The notes below the pieces were generated by a model. It saw only the letters and a program-made list of their open reading frames with translations. It was not told the DNA's origin and ran no database searches. From Pseudomonadota bacterium (lineage in GTDB: Bacteria > Pseudomonadota > Gammaproteobacteria > Burkholderiales > Burkholderiaceae_C), in contig JAIUPH010000007.1 in the NCBI GenBank assembly GCA_020161065.1, positions 372,001 to 436,000 on the forward strand: a stretch of DNA of 64,000 bases, in the 5' to 3' direction. Below, piece by piece: positions 29,054 to 37,746 of the stretch (its first letter is position 1; each line of letters opens with the position of its first letter). The translations under genes and the position numbers were made by a program.

Positions 29054-32000
29054 GATTGCACTTCGAGGCCGACCTGCCGTACCAGTCGGCCGCCATCGAG
29101 TCGGTGTGCGACTTGTTCCGCGGGCAAGAGGTCTGCCGAACCGAGTTCACGGTGACGGTGCGGGCCGCCCGGCCTGACAGCGACACGGCTGCAGCCCAGG
29201 GCGCGCTGGAAGGCATGCTGGCCACCGAGCAGGGTGGCATCGGCAACCGGCTGACGCTGCTGGACGACGAGATCGAAGGCAACCTGCGCAGCGTGCAACT
29301 TCGCAACGGCGTACCGCCGACCACGAAGCTGTCGCCCGACTTCACGGTGGAGATGGAGACGGGCACCGGCAAGACCTACGTGTACCTGCGATCGGTGTTC
29401 GAGTTGAACCGGCGATACGGCTTCACCAAGTTCGTGGTCGTGGTGCCTTCCGTCGCGATCAAGGAGGGCGTGAACAAGACGCTGCAGATCACGCGCGAGC
29501 ACTTCGAGGCGCTGTATCCGGGCGCCAAGGGCTACGAGTTCTTCCAGTACGACTCGGCCAAGCTGGGACAGGTGCGCAACTTCGCCACCAGCCCGAACAT
29601 CCAGATCATGGTGATCACGGTCGGCGCCATCAACAAGTTCGGCGACGAGCAGGAAGCCGCGGCCGAAGAGGCCGACGAGGCGCTGCGCCGCGAGAAGAGC
29701 AAGAACGTGATGTACCGCGCCAGTGAGAAGACGGGCGGCGAGAAGCCGATCGACCTGGTGCGGCAGACGCGCCCGATCCTGATCGTGGACGAACCGCAGA
29801 GCGTGGACGGCGGCATCGACGGCCGGGGGCGCAAGGCGCTGTCGCGCATGCACCCGCTGTGCACGCTGCGCTATTCGGCCACGCACGTCGACAAGCACAA
29901 CATGGTGTACCGGCTGGACGCGGTGGACGCCTACGAGCAGAAGCTGGTCAAGCAGATCGAGGTGGCAGCGGCCACCGTCGAGCAGGCGCACAACAAGCCG
30001 TACGTGAAGTTCCTGGGCGCCAAGGCCAAGCGCGGCACCGTGGTGGCCACCGTGGAGCTGGATGTGCAGACCAAGGCCGGGGCGGTGAAGCGGCAAGAGG
30101 TCGAGGTGCAGGACGGGTTCGACCTGCAGCAGGAGACCGGCCGGGCGGTGTATGCCGACCTGCGCATCGGCAACATCCGGGCGGCGAAGAAGGACGATTT
30201 GCTGGAGCTGCACGTGCCCGGGGGCCAGCACTACCTGCGCGTGAACGAGAGCTGGGGCGGTGTGGAACCGCTGGCGATCGAGCGCGAGATGATCCGCCGC
30301 ACGATCAAGGAGCACCTGGACAAGGAGCGCCGCTTCCGCCCGATGGGGATCAAGGTGCTGAGCCTGTTCTTCATCGACGCGGTGGACAAGTACCGCGTGT
30401 ACGACGCGCAGGGCAACGCGCTCAAGGGCGTGTACGCGACGATCTTCGAAGAGGAATACCGGCGCTGGGCGGGTCACCCCGACTACCACGACTTGTTCGG
30501 GTCGGTGGACCTGAGTGCTGCGGCGGCCGAGGTGCACAACGGCTACTTCTCGATCGACAAGAAGAAGGTCGGCGGCAAGACCGTCGAGATGGTGAAGGAC
30601 ACCAGCGGCAGCACCGCCGCGGACGACGACACCTACAACCTGATCATGCGCGACAAGGAGAAGCTGCTGGGCTTCGACTCGCCGCTCAAGTTCATCTTCA
30701 GCCACTCCGCGCTGAAGGAGGGTTGGGACAACCCGAACGTCTTCCAGATCTGCAACTTCAGCAACCGCGAGACCGAGCGCTGGCGCCGGCAGACCATCGG
30801 CCGCGGCCTGCGGCTGTGCGTGAACCAGCAAGGGCATCGCGTGCGCGGGTTCGAGGTGAACACGCTGACGGTGGTGGCCAACGAGAGCTACCAGCAGTTT
30901 GCCGACAACCTGCAGAAGGAAATCGAGGCCGACGGATACCAGTTCGGCGTGGTGCCCGAGCACCTGTTTGCCGGCGTGGCAGTGGCGCAGGCCGATGGCA
31001 CGCAGAAGCCGCTGGGCTTCGAGCTGTCGAAGGCCGTGACGGAACACTTGCGCGCGGCCGGAATGCTGGACGCCCGGGGCAAGGTCAAGGACGAACTCCG
31101 CCGTGCCATTAAGGAAGGCAACCTGGCGCTGCCGCCGGAGGTGGAGGCGGAGCGCGCGCAGATCCTGGAACTGCTGCGCAAGGTGTCGGGCAAGCTGGAG
31201 ATCAAGAACGCCGACGAACGCCGGCAGGTGCCGGTGCGGCGCGCCATGCTCGACAGCCCCGAGTTCAAGGCCCTGTGGGACCGCATCAAGTACAAGACCA
31301 CGTACCGGGTGCAGTTCGACAACGAACGCCTGATCCGCGACTGCATCACCGCCGTGATCCAGGCCCCGCCCGTCAGCAAGACACGGCTGCAGTGGCGCAA
31401 GGCGGGCATGGAGATCGGTGAAGCCGGCGTGACGGCGGTGGAGCGCAAGGGCGCCGACATGGTCGTGCTCAACGAGGACGAAATCGAACTGCCGGACATC
31501 CTGACCGAGTTGCAGAACCGCACCCAGCTCACGCGGCGCAGCATCGGCCGCATCCTGGTCGAGAGCCACCGACTGAACGACTTCAAGCGCAACCCGCAAC
31601 AGTTCATCGAGACGGTGGCCGAGGCCATCAACCGCTGCAAGCGCGCGGTGCTGGTCGACGGCATCCGCTACCAGCGACTGGGCGACGAGGCCTACTACGC
31701 GCAGGAACTGTTCGAGACCGAGGAGCTCACCGGCTACCTGAAGAACATGCTGCTGGATGCCGAGCGTTCGGTGTACCAGCACGTCATCTACGACTCCGAC
31801 ACCGAACGCGACTTTGCCGACCAGTTGTCGAAGAACGAGTCGATCAAGGTCTACGCCAAGCTGCCCGGCTGGTTCAAGCTGCCCACGCCGCTGGGCAGCT
31901 ACAACCCCGACTGGGCGGTGCTGGTGGCCACGCCGCAGGGCGATCGCCTGTACTTCGTGGTGGAAACGAAGAGCAGCCTGTTCGTCAGCGATCTTCGCAA

Positions 32001-32130
32001 CGCCGAGAGCGCCAAGATCGAATGCGGCCGGGCGCACTTCAAGGCGCTGTCGGTGGGCGAGAAGCCGGTGGTCTACGACAAGTTCAAGGACGTGGCGGGG
32101 CTGTTGGAGCGGGCGCAGTCGATGTCGTAA
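29050..32130 (+). CDS. res: Type III restriction endonuclease subunit Res
   Basis: 1026 residues from a GTG coupled to darG. N-terminal superfamily 2 helicase: Walker A 'METGTGKTYVYL' (102-113), 'LIVDEPQSVDGG' (DEAD-like), 'RYSATH', and 'QTIGRGLRLCVN' (motif VI). The C-terminal end has a PD-(D/E)xK nuclease core, 'NPDWAVLV' followed by 'YFVVETKSSLF', as in EcoP15I-type Res. With Mod it cuts DNA carrying unmethylated sites after ATP-dependent translocation. No frameshift or truncation is visible. Confidence 0.92.
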   Translation: MRLHFEADLPYQSAAIESVCDLFRGQEVCRTEFTVTVRAARPDSDTAAAQGALEGMLATEQGGIGNRLTLLDDEIEGNLRSVQLRNGVPPTTKLSPDFTVEMETGTGKTYVYLRSVFELNRRYGFTKFVVVVPSVAIKEGVNKTLQITREHFEALYPGAKGYEFFQYDSAKLGQVRNFATSPNIQIMVITVGAINKFGDEQEAAAEEADEALRREKSKNVMYRASEKTGGEKPIDLVRQTRPILIVDEPQSVDGGIDGRGRKALSRMHPLCTLRYSATHVDKHNMVYRLDAVDAYEQKLVKQIEVAAATVEQAHNKPYVKFLGAKAKRGTVVATVELDVQTKAGAVKRQEVEVQDGFDLQQETGRAVYADLRIGNIRAAKKDDLLELHVPGGQHYLRVNESWGGVEPLAIEREMIRRTIKEHLDKERRFRPMGIKVLSLFFIDAVDKYRVYDAQGNALKGVYATIFEEEYRRWAGHPDYHDLFGSVDLSAAAAEVHNGYFSIDKKKVGGKTVEMVKDTSGSTAADDDTYNLIMRDKEKLLGFDSPLKFIFSHSALKEGWDNPNVFQICNFSNRETERWRRQTIGRGLRLCVNQQGHRVRGFEVNTLTVVANESYQQFADNLQKEIEADGYQFGVVPEHLFAGVAVAQADGTQKPLGFELSKAVTEHLRAAGMLDARGKVKDELRRAIKEGNLALPPEVEAERAQILELLRKVSGKLEIKNADERRQVPVRRAMLDSPEFKALWDRIKYKTTYRVQFDNERLIRDCITAVIQAPPVSKTRLQWRKAGMEIGEAGVTAVERKGADMVVLNEDEIELPDILTELQNRTQLTRRSIGRILVESHRLNDFKRNPQQFIETVAEAINRCKRAVLVDGIRYQRLGDEAYYAQELFETEELTGYLKNMLLDAERSVYQHVIYDSDTERDFADQLSKNESIKVYAKLPGWFKLPTPLGSYNPDWAVLVATPQGDRLYFVVETKSSLFVSDLRNAESAKIECGRAHFKALSVGEKPVVYDKFKDVAGLLERAQSMS

Positions 32131-32191
32131 GGCAGCGCTTCGCGGCCTGCAGGGGCCTACCAGGTGACTAGCGACGCGGGGAGGTTGGCTC

Positions 32192-32977
32192 GTGCAGGAA
32201 CATCGGGAGGCCGTCAACTTCCAGCAGCGGTTCGCGCGTTCGGACGACATCGCGGCGGTGCTCGCGGGTCAGGCCGGTCAGTCGGTGCGGGTCGACGCGT
32301 CGGGCGTCGCTCTTGGCGCCTTGCTCGAACTGCTGATGTTGAAGCGAGGCACTCACCGCGCGGTCACCGTCGCCGACGCATCAAGCCGAGGGCGGCTGTT
32401 GCGGCGGCTGTTGAAGTCGTCGCAGCCCTACCTGAGCGAAGGCACAAGAGGTGTGCTGCACCGGCGTGCAATGGATGCCTCCGAAGCCGCGGCCAATGAC
32501 TTCGCCGACACCTTCCGCGCGCAGCTGGTGGCCGCGGGCGTGGTGAGCACGGCTGCACTGCGCCTGTCGGGCGCGCTGCACGAACTGCTGACCAACGTGG
32601 ATGAGCATGCCGGTGACGGTGTCGACGGGCTCGGCGCCTTCGAGGTGCTCGACCGCGAGGCCTGGATGGTGGTGGCCGACAGCGGCCGGGGCGTGCTGGG
32701 GGGCTACCAGGCGTCGCCGCTCGCCGACAAGCCCACCAACGCGGAGCAGGCGCTGAAGTGGGCCGTGATCGACCATCGATCACGTACCGGGGATCCCGCC
32801 CGAGGGACAGGATTCCAGACCGTGATCCAGGCGGTGCGCTCGCTGGATGGCTGCGTACGCGTGCGCAGCGACGACGCCAGCCTCGAGCTGGAGCAGGAGT
32901 CCGACCGATCGCGCTTCCTACTGCGTGAACAAGGCAAGCTGAGGGGATTCGTCGTCAGCGTGTTGCTGCGGTGGTAG
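32192..32977 (+). CDS. STAS-GHKL ATPase/kinase-like protein
   Basis: 261 residues from a GTG preceded by GGGGAGG. Residues about 20-80 look like a STAS-type domain ('QSVRVDASGVALGALLELLML'). Residues 120-261 have the GHKL (HATPase) boxes: N-box 'LHELLTNVDEHAGDG' (Glu131, Asn135), G1 'VVADSGRGVLGG' (Asp163), and G2 'ARGTGFQTVIQAV'. RsbW/RsbT-like kinases of this kind phosphorylate STAS proteins in partner-switch circuits; a STAS-like protein is encoded nearby at 34456-35028. It starts 61 nt after res and its 3' end overlaps the opposing gene by 60 bp. No known defence family is recognised. Confidence 0.72.
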   Translation: MQEHREAVNFQQRFARSDDIAAVLAGQAGQSVRVDASGVALGALLELLMLKRGTHRAVTVADASSRGRLLRRLLKSSQPYLSEGTRGVLHRRAMDASEAAANDFADTFRAQLVAAGVVSTAALRLSGALHELLTNVDEHAGDGVDGLGAFEVLDREAWMVVADSGRGVLGGYQASPLADKPTNAEQALKWAVIDHRSRTGDPARGTGFQTVIQAVRSLDGCVRVRSDDASLELEQESDRSRFLLREQGKLRGFVVSVLLRW

Positions 32978-34120
32978 GGCGTTGAAGTTGAGTTGCCCCT
33001 GCGGATTCGGCGCTGCCGGCGTGCCCGGTTCTGCGGCTGCCAGGCGCAGCGTATGGATGTTGTGGCGCAGCAGGGCTCTGGCCTCCCGGCTGGTGCTGGT
33101 GTGTACGGGAACGTAGGCGACCTTGCCGTTGTCGTTCAGGTAGGCGCGTCGGCGCTTCGTCGACCGCATGTAGGCGGTCGAGTCGATGAAGACGACCTGC
33201 TTGAAGGTGGAGCGCAGCGCGCGCGCCGCCTCGGCGTTCCCTCGGACCACGAGCGTCAGGTCTCGTCCAGCCGCCGCGGCCAGGCCAGCCAGGCGTTCGC
33301 AGTATTGGTCGACGCTTTGCTTGGTTGCGGTGCCGGTCAGGAACTCGAATGCGATGGCCTTCACGGCGGGCTGCAGTCGAATGAACTCCGCCCAGCGAAC
33401 GAAGTCGTGATCGGTGCGGCCGTTGACATGCAGGGCCGTGCACAGCCCGCCTTGCGTCATGTGGTACCAGACCCATGCGATGCGCTTCATCGCGTGCAGG
33501 TTGTCGTGCCGCGGGCTGTCCAGAATGGTGCTGAAGTCCGGCGACGTGGCGAAGATGGCGCCGGCGTGAGCCAGTTGCCGCGCAATGCGGCTGATGTCGG
33601 GCAGAGGCCAGATGCGTTCGACGGCGGGATCTTCCTGAACGCCGGACAGCACCCATCCGTGGCGGGGTCGAACGCCATAGCTCTGCGCCAGCTCTTGGCG
33701 AGTTCGCCCGCGCGTCGCGTGACCTCGGCCCTTGAGGGCATAGGTCAGCGGCAGGGCCAGGCAATCATCCAGTGCAGTGGCACGTTGGCCCAGCAGGTTG
33801 CCCTGCAGCAGCGGAATCCAGTCCGGCAGGCGCGGAAGTTCGACCGCGCGCGCGGTAGGGATCGTGGTGAGGTCCCAACCATCGACCTCGCGATGGCGCG
33901 CGACGTAGTCCTCCGGCTTGCGTGGGCAGACGATGTCGCACTGGCTGGTGTCTTCGCACGTGCAGTACGACATGCAGGAGACCAGCAGCGAACCCGTGTT
34001 GCGAAGGTGAAGACCACCGCAGACCCTGCGGTCGATGCAGCTGCCACACCCCAGCAGCGGCTGGCCCGGACCGACGTCCTTGAATGTCGGTGCGAATCGG
34101 ATGGCGTCGGCAGCCAGCAA
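32918..34120 (-). CDS. Eight-cysteine protein of unknown function, possible Fe-S/zinc protein
   Basis: 400 residues from a TTG one nucleotide after the preceding stop, with GGAG 7 nt upstream; the frame is open further but that part lies inside the preceding gene. The N-terminal region holds eight cysteines (about 25, 28, 34, 49, 53, 55, 61, 65) in a CxxC-C and CxxxCxC-CxxxC pattern, like a ferredoxin or SPASM-type cluster or a double zinc site. The rest looks alpha/beta, with 'DFSTILDSPRHDNLHAMKRIAWVWYHM' and repeated beta strands, possibly a barrel. The C-terminus is polar with 'GQLNF' and 'QLALF' motifs. Not recognised. It overlaps the GHKL gene tail to tail. Confidence 0.65.
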   Translation of the reverse strand: MLAADAIRFAPTFKDVGPGQPLLGCGSCIDRRVCGGLHLRNTGSLLVSCMSYCTCEDTSQCDIVCPRKPEDYVARHREVDGWDLTTIPTARAVELPRLPDWIPLLQGNLLGQRATALDDCLALPLTYALKGRGHATRGRTRQELAQSYGVRPRHGWVLSGVQEDPAVERIWPLPDISRIARQLAHAGAIFATSPDFSTILDSPRHDNLHAMKRIAWVWYHMTQGGLCTALHVNGRTDHDFVRWAEFIRLQPAVKAIAFEFLTGTATKQSVDQYCERLAGLAAAAGRDLTLVVRGNAEAARALRSTFKQVVFIDSTAYMRSTKRRRAYLNDNGKVAYVPVHTSTSREARALLRHNIHTLRLAAAEPGTPAAPNPQGQLNFNALPPQQHADDESPQLALFTQ

Positions 34121-34121
34121 G

Positions 34122-34466
34122 TCAGCGCTCCACGACGAGGTCGACGCAGCTGGCGGCTTCCAGCTGCGACCGGACCTGGGCCACGGCCAGACCCGCACCA
34201 CGCTGCAGGTCCTGCAGCAGCTCGGGCTTCGGGTGACTCACTTCGCCGATGCATTCGTTCTGATCGCGGACCATGACGGTGCCGTTGAGGAGTTGCAGCA
34301 TCAGCTTGCTTCCCACCGCCGGCATGCCCCCGCGGACCGAGGCGCGGCAGCCCATCTCCTGGCCCGGCGCGAGTGCGACCAGCATGTCCTGTTCACCGGA
34401 GCGCAACTGGCGGTTCCAGCCTTTGGCGCGGCCTTCACGTTGCTTGCGCAAGAACTCATTTCCCAT
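34122..34466 (-). CDS. Small protein of unknown function in STAS/eight-cysteine operon
   Basis: 114 residues. The basic N-terminus ('FLRKQREGRAKGWNRQLR') precedes a probable beta-rich domain ('VALAPGQEMGCRASV', 'LMLQLLNGTVMVRDQNECIGEV') and a short helix. No signal peptide. The start overlaps the end of the upstream STAS-like gene by 11 nt and its stop is 1 nt before the downstream TTG, so the three genes form one operon. Family unknown. Confidence 0.6.
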   Translation of the reverse strand: MGNEFLRKQREGRAKGWNRQLRSGEQDMLVALAPGQEMGCRASVRGGMPAVGSKLMLQLLNGTVMVRDQNECIGEVSHPKPELLQDLQRGAGLAVAQVRSQLEAASCVDLVVER

Positions 34467-35028
34467 ACGACATGCCCTTCACGACAGCGGAGTAGTACTT
34501 GGTCTTTCCGACCTTGCGCTCGGTGAGCAAACCCATGCGGGTCAACGCCACGAGACGGTTGTTCCAGGCAGTCGTGACGGTGTCTTCACCGGAGGCATCA
34601 CTGACCGCTTTGGCATCGGCCTCGCCGAGCGCGAGCACCAGCCCGAGGGCGGTCTCCAACTTGGCGTCCAGCGGTCCGCGTGCCACGACCTGTGTGATCG
34701 TCGACCCGTCAAGCTTGCAGAAGAGCAGCACGCTGCCTGATTGGGCCGCAGCAATCAGGCCTTCTTCGCAAGTCACTTCGTTGACGTTGGCGAGCAGGCA
34801 GGCTCGGCCATCGTCGGCTGCCCAGCGTACGATGGACAAGATGGCCTCGCGGAAGGCGCTCGCGGTGATCAGCTCGATGCCGTCGAAGTCGAGGACCCAC
34901 GGGGAGGGTACCGCGGCGGTAGCGGTCTGGAGCTTGGCGGCGGCCGCGCGGCCGGCCGCTGCACCGGCCAACGCCGTAGCTCCGACGGCGGCGCGGAGCG
35001 AGAGGATGTTTCGTTCACTCACTTGCAT
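34456..35028 (-). CDS. STAS-like (DUF4325-type) protein with C-terminal winged helix
   Basis: 190 residues from the ATG at 35028. Residues 41-110 contain 'WVLDFDGIELITASAFREAIL', the pattern of the STAS-like DUF4325 family; Ser57 is at the place of the phosphorylated serine of anti-anti-sigma factors. The last 50 residues ('TVTTAWNNRLVALTRMGLLTERKVGKTKYY') look like a winged-helix DNA-binding domain. It may act as the switch and regulator of this module, with the GHKL protein (32192-32977) as its kinase or partner. A TTG at 35064 would add 12 residues but has only a 1-nt gap to the GGGGAG box. An inverted repeat covers the start. Confidence 0.66.
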   Translation of the reverse strand: MQVSERNILSLRAAVGATALAGAAAGRAAAAKLQTATAAVPSPWVLDFDGIELITASAFREAILSIVRWAADDGRACLLANVNEVTCEEGLIAAAQSGSVLLFCKLDGSTITQVVARGPLDAKLETALGLVLALGEADAKAVSDASGEDTVTTAWNNRLVALTRMGLLTERKVGKTKYYSAVVKGMSYGK

Positions 35029-35034
35029 GAGTGA
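35015..35034. promoter_or_regulatory. Inverted repeat over the start of the STAS-like gene
   Basis: TCACTCA and TGAGTGA form a perfect 7-bp inverted repeat with a 6-nt spacer (35015-35021 and 35028-35034). It spans the start codon of the STAS-like/winged-helix gene. The location fits an operator for autoregulation, perhaps by the winged helix itself, or a hairpin that hides the start. Confidence 0.42.
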
Positions 35035-35213
35035 GAATGTACGAGCAAATCCGCCGGCGCGCAATCTCCCCGACTTTCAGTCGGCTTTATCCCAGGCCAG
35101 CGCGAGCAGCCAGTGCCGTGGCGCCAGCGTAAGACCGCCCCTGCCTTCGCGGCTAGGCCGCCAGGCCGAACGCGTTGCAGCGGGAGCAATCAGCGCTGGA
35201 ACGGACCGGAGGT

Positions 35214-35837
35214 TCAGGCGCGCAGATGGAAGCTGGCAAGTGCCCTGCTGAGCAGCAAGACCACGACCAGCGGCCCGACTGCCCAGGCGACGATGGGCAA
35301 CTCGATCGGAGCCAGCAGGGCAACAGCGGTTGCGCAGGCGACGGCAATTGCGGCCGCCAGCGCCAAGGCGAAGACCTCCGGGTTGTGCTGGCGAAACTCG
35401 CGTGCCTTCAGTAGCCGCGAAACGTGGCCGTCCACAAATGCAGCTGCGAAGAACGGAAGGAGCCACGGGACGGCGTGACACATCATTCCGAGCCTGAACA
35501 TTGCCAAGAGGAACAAGGCTTCAACGGATCGGAAGTAGGCGTTGCCGAACAGCCGAGCGCTGACGGACGACATCTCTTGCGCAACCGCGGTATCGAGCGG
35601 GCCGCCGGGGGCGCTTGTGGCAGCGTGCGGCGAAGGAGCGACTCGCCGAGCAGAGTCTTGCAGCCCGAGCGCGACGTCGAGCATGCTTGAAGCGGCTTGC
35701 TGATCCCATAGTTGAGCGGCAGCGGCGTGCTCTTGGCGTAGCTGCGCGAAGAACTGTTCAGGCGGGTACGCGGAAGGCAGGTACAGCGCCATCGCCAGCA
35801 AGGCGACAAGCGAAAGGATCGCGGTGATGCGAATCAT
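35214..35837 (-). CDS. DUF4400-type conjugative element membrane protein
   Basis: 207 residues with about four membrane segments: residues 1-22, about 108-130, 155-175 and 180-200. The layout and position directly after traD match the DUF4400 family of SXT/R391-type and related elements (often called TraJ-like), whose role in transfer is not established. The start overlaps the traD stop by 4 nt, so it is made with the coupling protein. Confidence 0.75.
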   Translation of the reverse strand: MIRITAILSLVALLAMALYLPSAYPPEQFFAQLRQEHAAAAQLWDQQAASSMLDVALGLQDSARRVAPSPHAATSAPGGPLDTAVAQEMSSVSARLFGNAYFRSVEALFLLAMFRLGMMCHAVPWLLPFFAAAFVDGHVSRLLKAREFRQHNPEVFALALAAAIAVACATAVALLAPIELPIVAWAVGPLVVVLLLSRALASFHLRA

Positions 35838-37744
35838 CCGGCCGACGTGGCTGCGGCAGTCGCGTAGCCGGCGGCATCCGGATCCAGGATCGGAAACCGC
35901 CCCTTGATGATCCGCCCGCCCGACACCGACGCGAAGTACTGCAAGTTGGGCAGCTTGCCCAGCACGTCGGCCGGCACCATCTCCTCGAAGCTCTCGGTGA
36001 GCTGCGTCGAATAGCTCGATGAGAAGTCGCCCAGGTGCGCGTCGGCGCCGCCGCTCAGGCCCACGCGCACGGTGTGGATGGCGGTCTTGCCGAAGGTCTC
36101 GACCACGAAGTCCTGCGTCGGCCGGTCCTTCGAGCGCAGCGCGATCAGGTTGTTGAGGTTGCCCAGCGCCATGCGCGCCGCGTCCTCGCTGCCCAGGCGT
36201 TTGGCCAGGTCCGCCAGCGTCTGCATCGCGCAGGTGGTGAAGATGCCGCCTTCCGCGCCCTTGTTGAGGATCTCGATCAACGGCTGGTTGATGACGTTCG
36301 AAACCTCGTCGACGAACAGCGAGATGCGCCGGTAGCCGCCGAGGTTGTAGCGCATGCCCGCACGAGCGGCCAGGTCGGCCAGGGCCAACGCGCCGATGGC
36401 CGTGGCGACCGAAGGATCGGGCAGCGAATCCAGGCACATGTACAGGACATGGCCGGCACGCTCGATCTTCTCGAAGTTCATGATCGGGCGCGTGTCGTCG
36501 GCGTCGAACGGGTCCGGCGACAGGCTTGGGCCCAGGTCGCCCGAGGTGAGCATGGACAGCACCGGCAGCAGGTTGGCGGTGATCTTCTGGTAGTGCTCGC
36601 GGTTGTGGCGGAAGGTGCGCACCTGCGCATCGAGCACCTTGTTGCGCTGCGACTGCGCGACGTGGTGTTCGTAGTAGGCGACGAAGGCCAGCAGGTCGGC
36701 GCTGGCCGCTTCCGACGGGCGCTTGAGGTTGCCGCGGTGCGCGTCGTGCAGCAGTTTCTTCATCTCGGCCAGTTCGCGCCAGCTGGCGCCGAGGGTGCGC
36801 TCGTAGTGGCGGCGCAGCGTGCCTTCGAGCACCGGCTCGATGCCGCCTTCGATGTACTTGGTTAGCTTCACGAGGTTGGGCCGCTCCTCGAGCTCGATCA
36901 GGCCCTGCACGACGACATTGACCGCGTCCCAGCCGAACGCCGAGAACGCGCCCGCCGTGTCGGGCGGCATGATCGACTGGATGCGCGAGGCGATCTCGGT
37001 CGGCTTCTGCCAGTTGAAGGTGAAGTCCAGCCGCACGCCGGTCTCGGGGAAAGCGGGGTGGAACTCCAGGAAGGTGTCGGGCGCACGCCAGTCTTCGCAG
37101 GCGCGCTGCGTCACGCGCTTCAGACGCCGGCTGTTCTTCGGGTCGATGACGATGACCACGTCGCCCCGCCGCACCGCCTGCGTGATGAGGTTGGCCAGCG
37201 CTACGCCTTTGCCCGACTGCGTGGTGCCGACGAGCAGCGTGCCGCCCTCGAAGTTCTGCAGCGGCCGGTGCAGCGGCACTTCCTTGGGCTCCACGCCGTG
37301 GATGTAGGGCAGGCCGATCTCGGCGTCGGGCTGCGGATGGCTGTCGTAACCCAGCCAAGCGAGCAGCCGCGGCGAGACGGTGAACTGCCGGTAGTCCACC
37401 TTCGCCAGCTCGTACAGGCGCTGGGCGTGGACTGGCCGCCAGTCGAAGCCGAAGCCGAGGAACACCTGGTCGGGCTGTTGGCACCAGGGCGCAAGTTCGG
37501 CCGTGGTGATGGTCTGCACGCCGCGCCCACCGAGCGATGCGCGCAGCACCAGCGTCCGCAGGGCTTGGGCACCTCGGAGGATGCCCCAGACAAAGCAGCA
37601 GAGCGCCAGGGGCAGTGCCAGGCGCCGGGGCAGGTGCCCCAGGACACCAACCGTCGCAAAGAACGCTGTCGCCAGCAGCCAGGTCACTGCGGCGTAGGCC
37701 TCGTAGGCCGGGCGCCAGGGCATTTCGTACTGGCGCACCAGCAT
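35834..37744 (-). CDS. traD: TraD, type IV coupling protein
   Basis: 636 residues. Two membrane segments lie within residues 18-65. The nucleotide-binding domain has Walker A 'LVGTTQSGKGVALA', Walker B-type 'RISLFVDEVSNVI', and 'CAMQTLADLAKRLG'. TraD brings the relaxase-DNA complex to the T4SS channel and pumps DNA. The ATG at 37744 follows traI by 2 nt; relaxase, coupling protein and DUF4400 form one operon in the order seen in MOBH elements. Confidence 0.93.
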   Translation of the reverse strand: MLVRQYEMPWRPAYEAYAAVTWLLATAFFATVGVLGHLPRRLALPLALCCFVWGILRGAQALRTLVLRASLGGRGVQTITTAELAPWCQQPDQVFLGFGFDWRPVHAQRLYELAKVDYRQFTVSPRLLAWLGYDSHPQPDAEIGLPYIHGVEPKEVPLHRPLQNFEGGTLLVGTTQSGKGVALANLITQAVRRGDVVIVIDPKNSRRLKRVTQRACEDWRAPDTFLEFHPAFPETGVRLDFTFNWQKPTEIASRIQSIMPPDTAGAFSAFGWDAVNVVVQGLIELEERPNLVKLTKYIEGGIEPVLEGTLRRHYERTLGASWRELAEMKKLLHDAHRGNLKRPSEAASADLLAFVAYYEHHVAQSQRNKVLDAQVRTFRHNREHYQKITANLLPVLSMLTSGDLGPSLSPDPFDADDTRPIMNFEKIERAGHVLYMCLDSLPDPSVATAIGALALADLAARAGMRYNLGGYRRISLFVDEVSNVINQPLIEILNKGAEGGIFTTCAMQTLADLAKRLGSEDAARMALGNLNNLIALRSKDRPTQDFVVETFGKTAIHTVRVGLSGGADAHLGDFSSSYSTQLTESFEEMVPADVLGKLPNLQYFASVSGGRIIKGRFPILDPDAAGYATAAATSAG

Positions 37745-37746
37745 GC

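Noticed and set aside
28936..32250. 1104-codon minus-strand open frame opposite darG and res
   Set aside because: Composition typical of an antisense GC-rich frame (Leu/His/Val/Arg/Ala runs) with no motif; Res and DarG motifs lie on the other strand.
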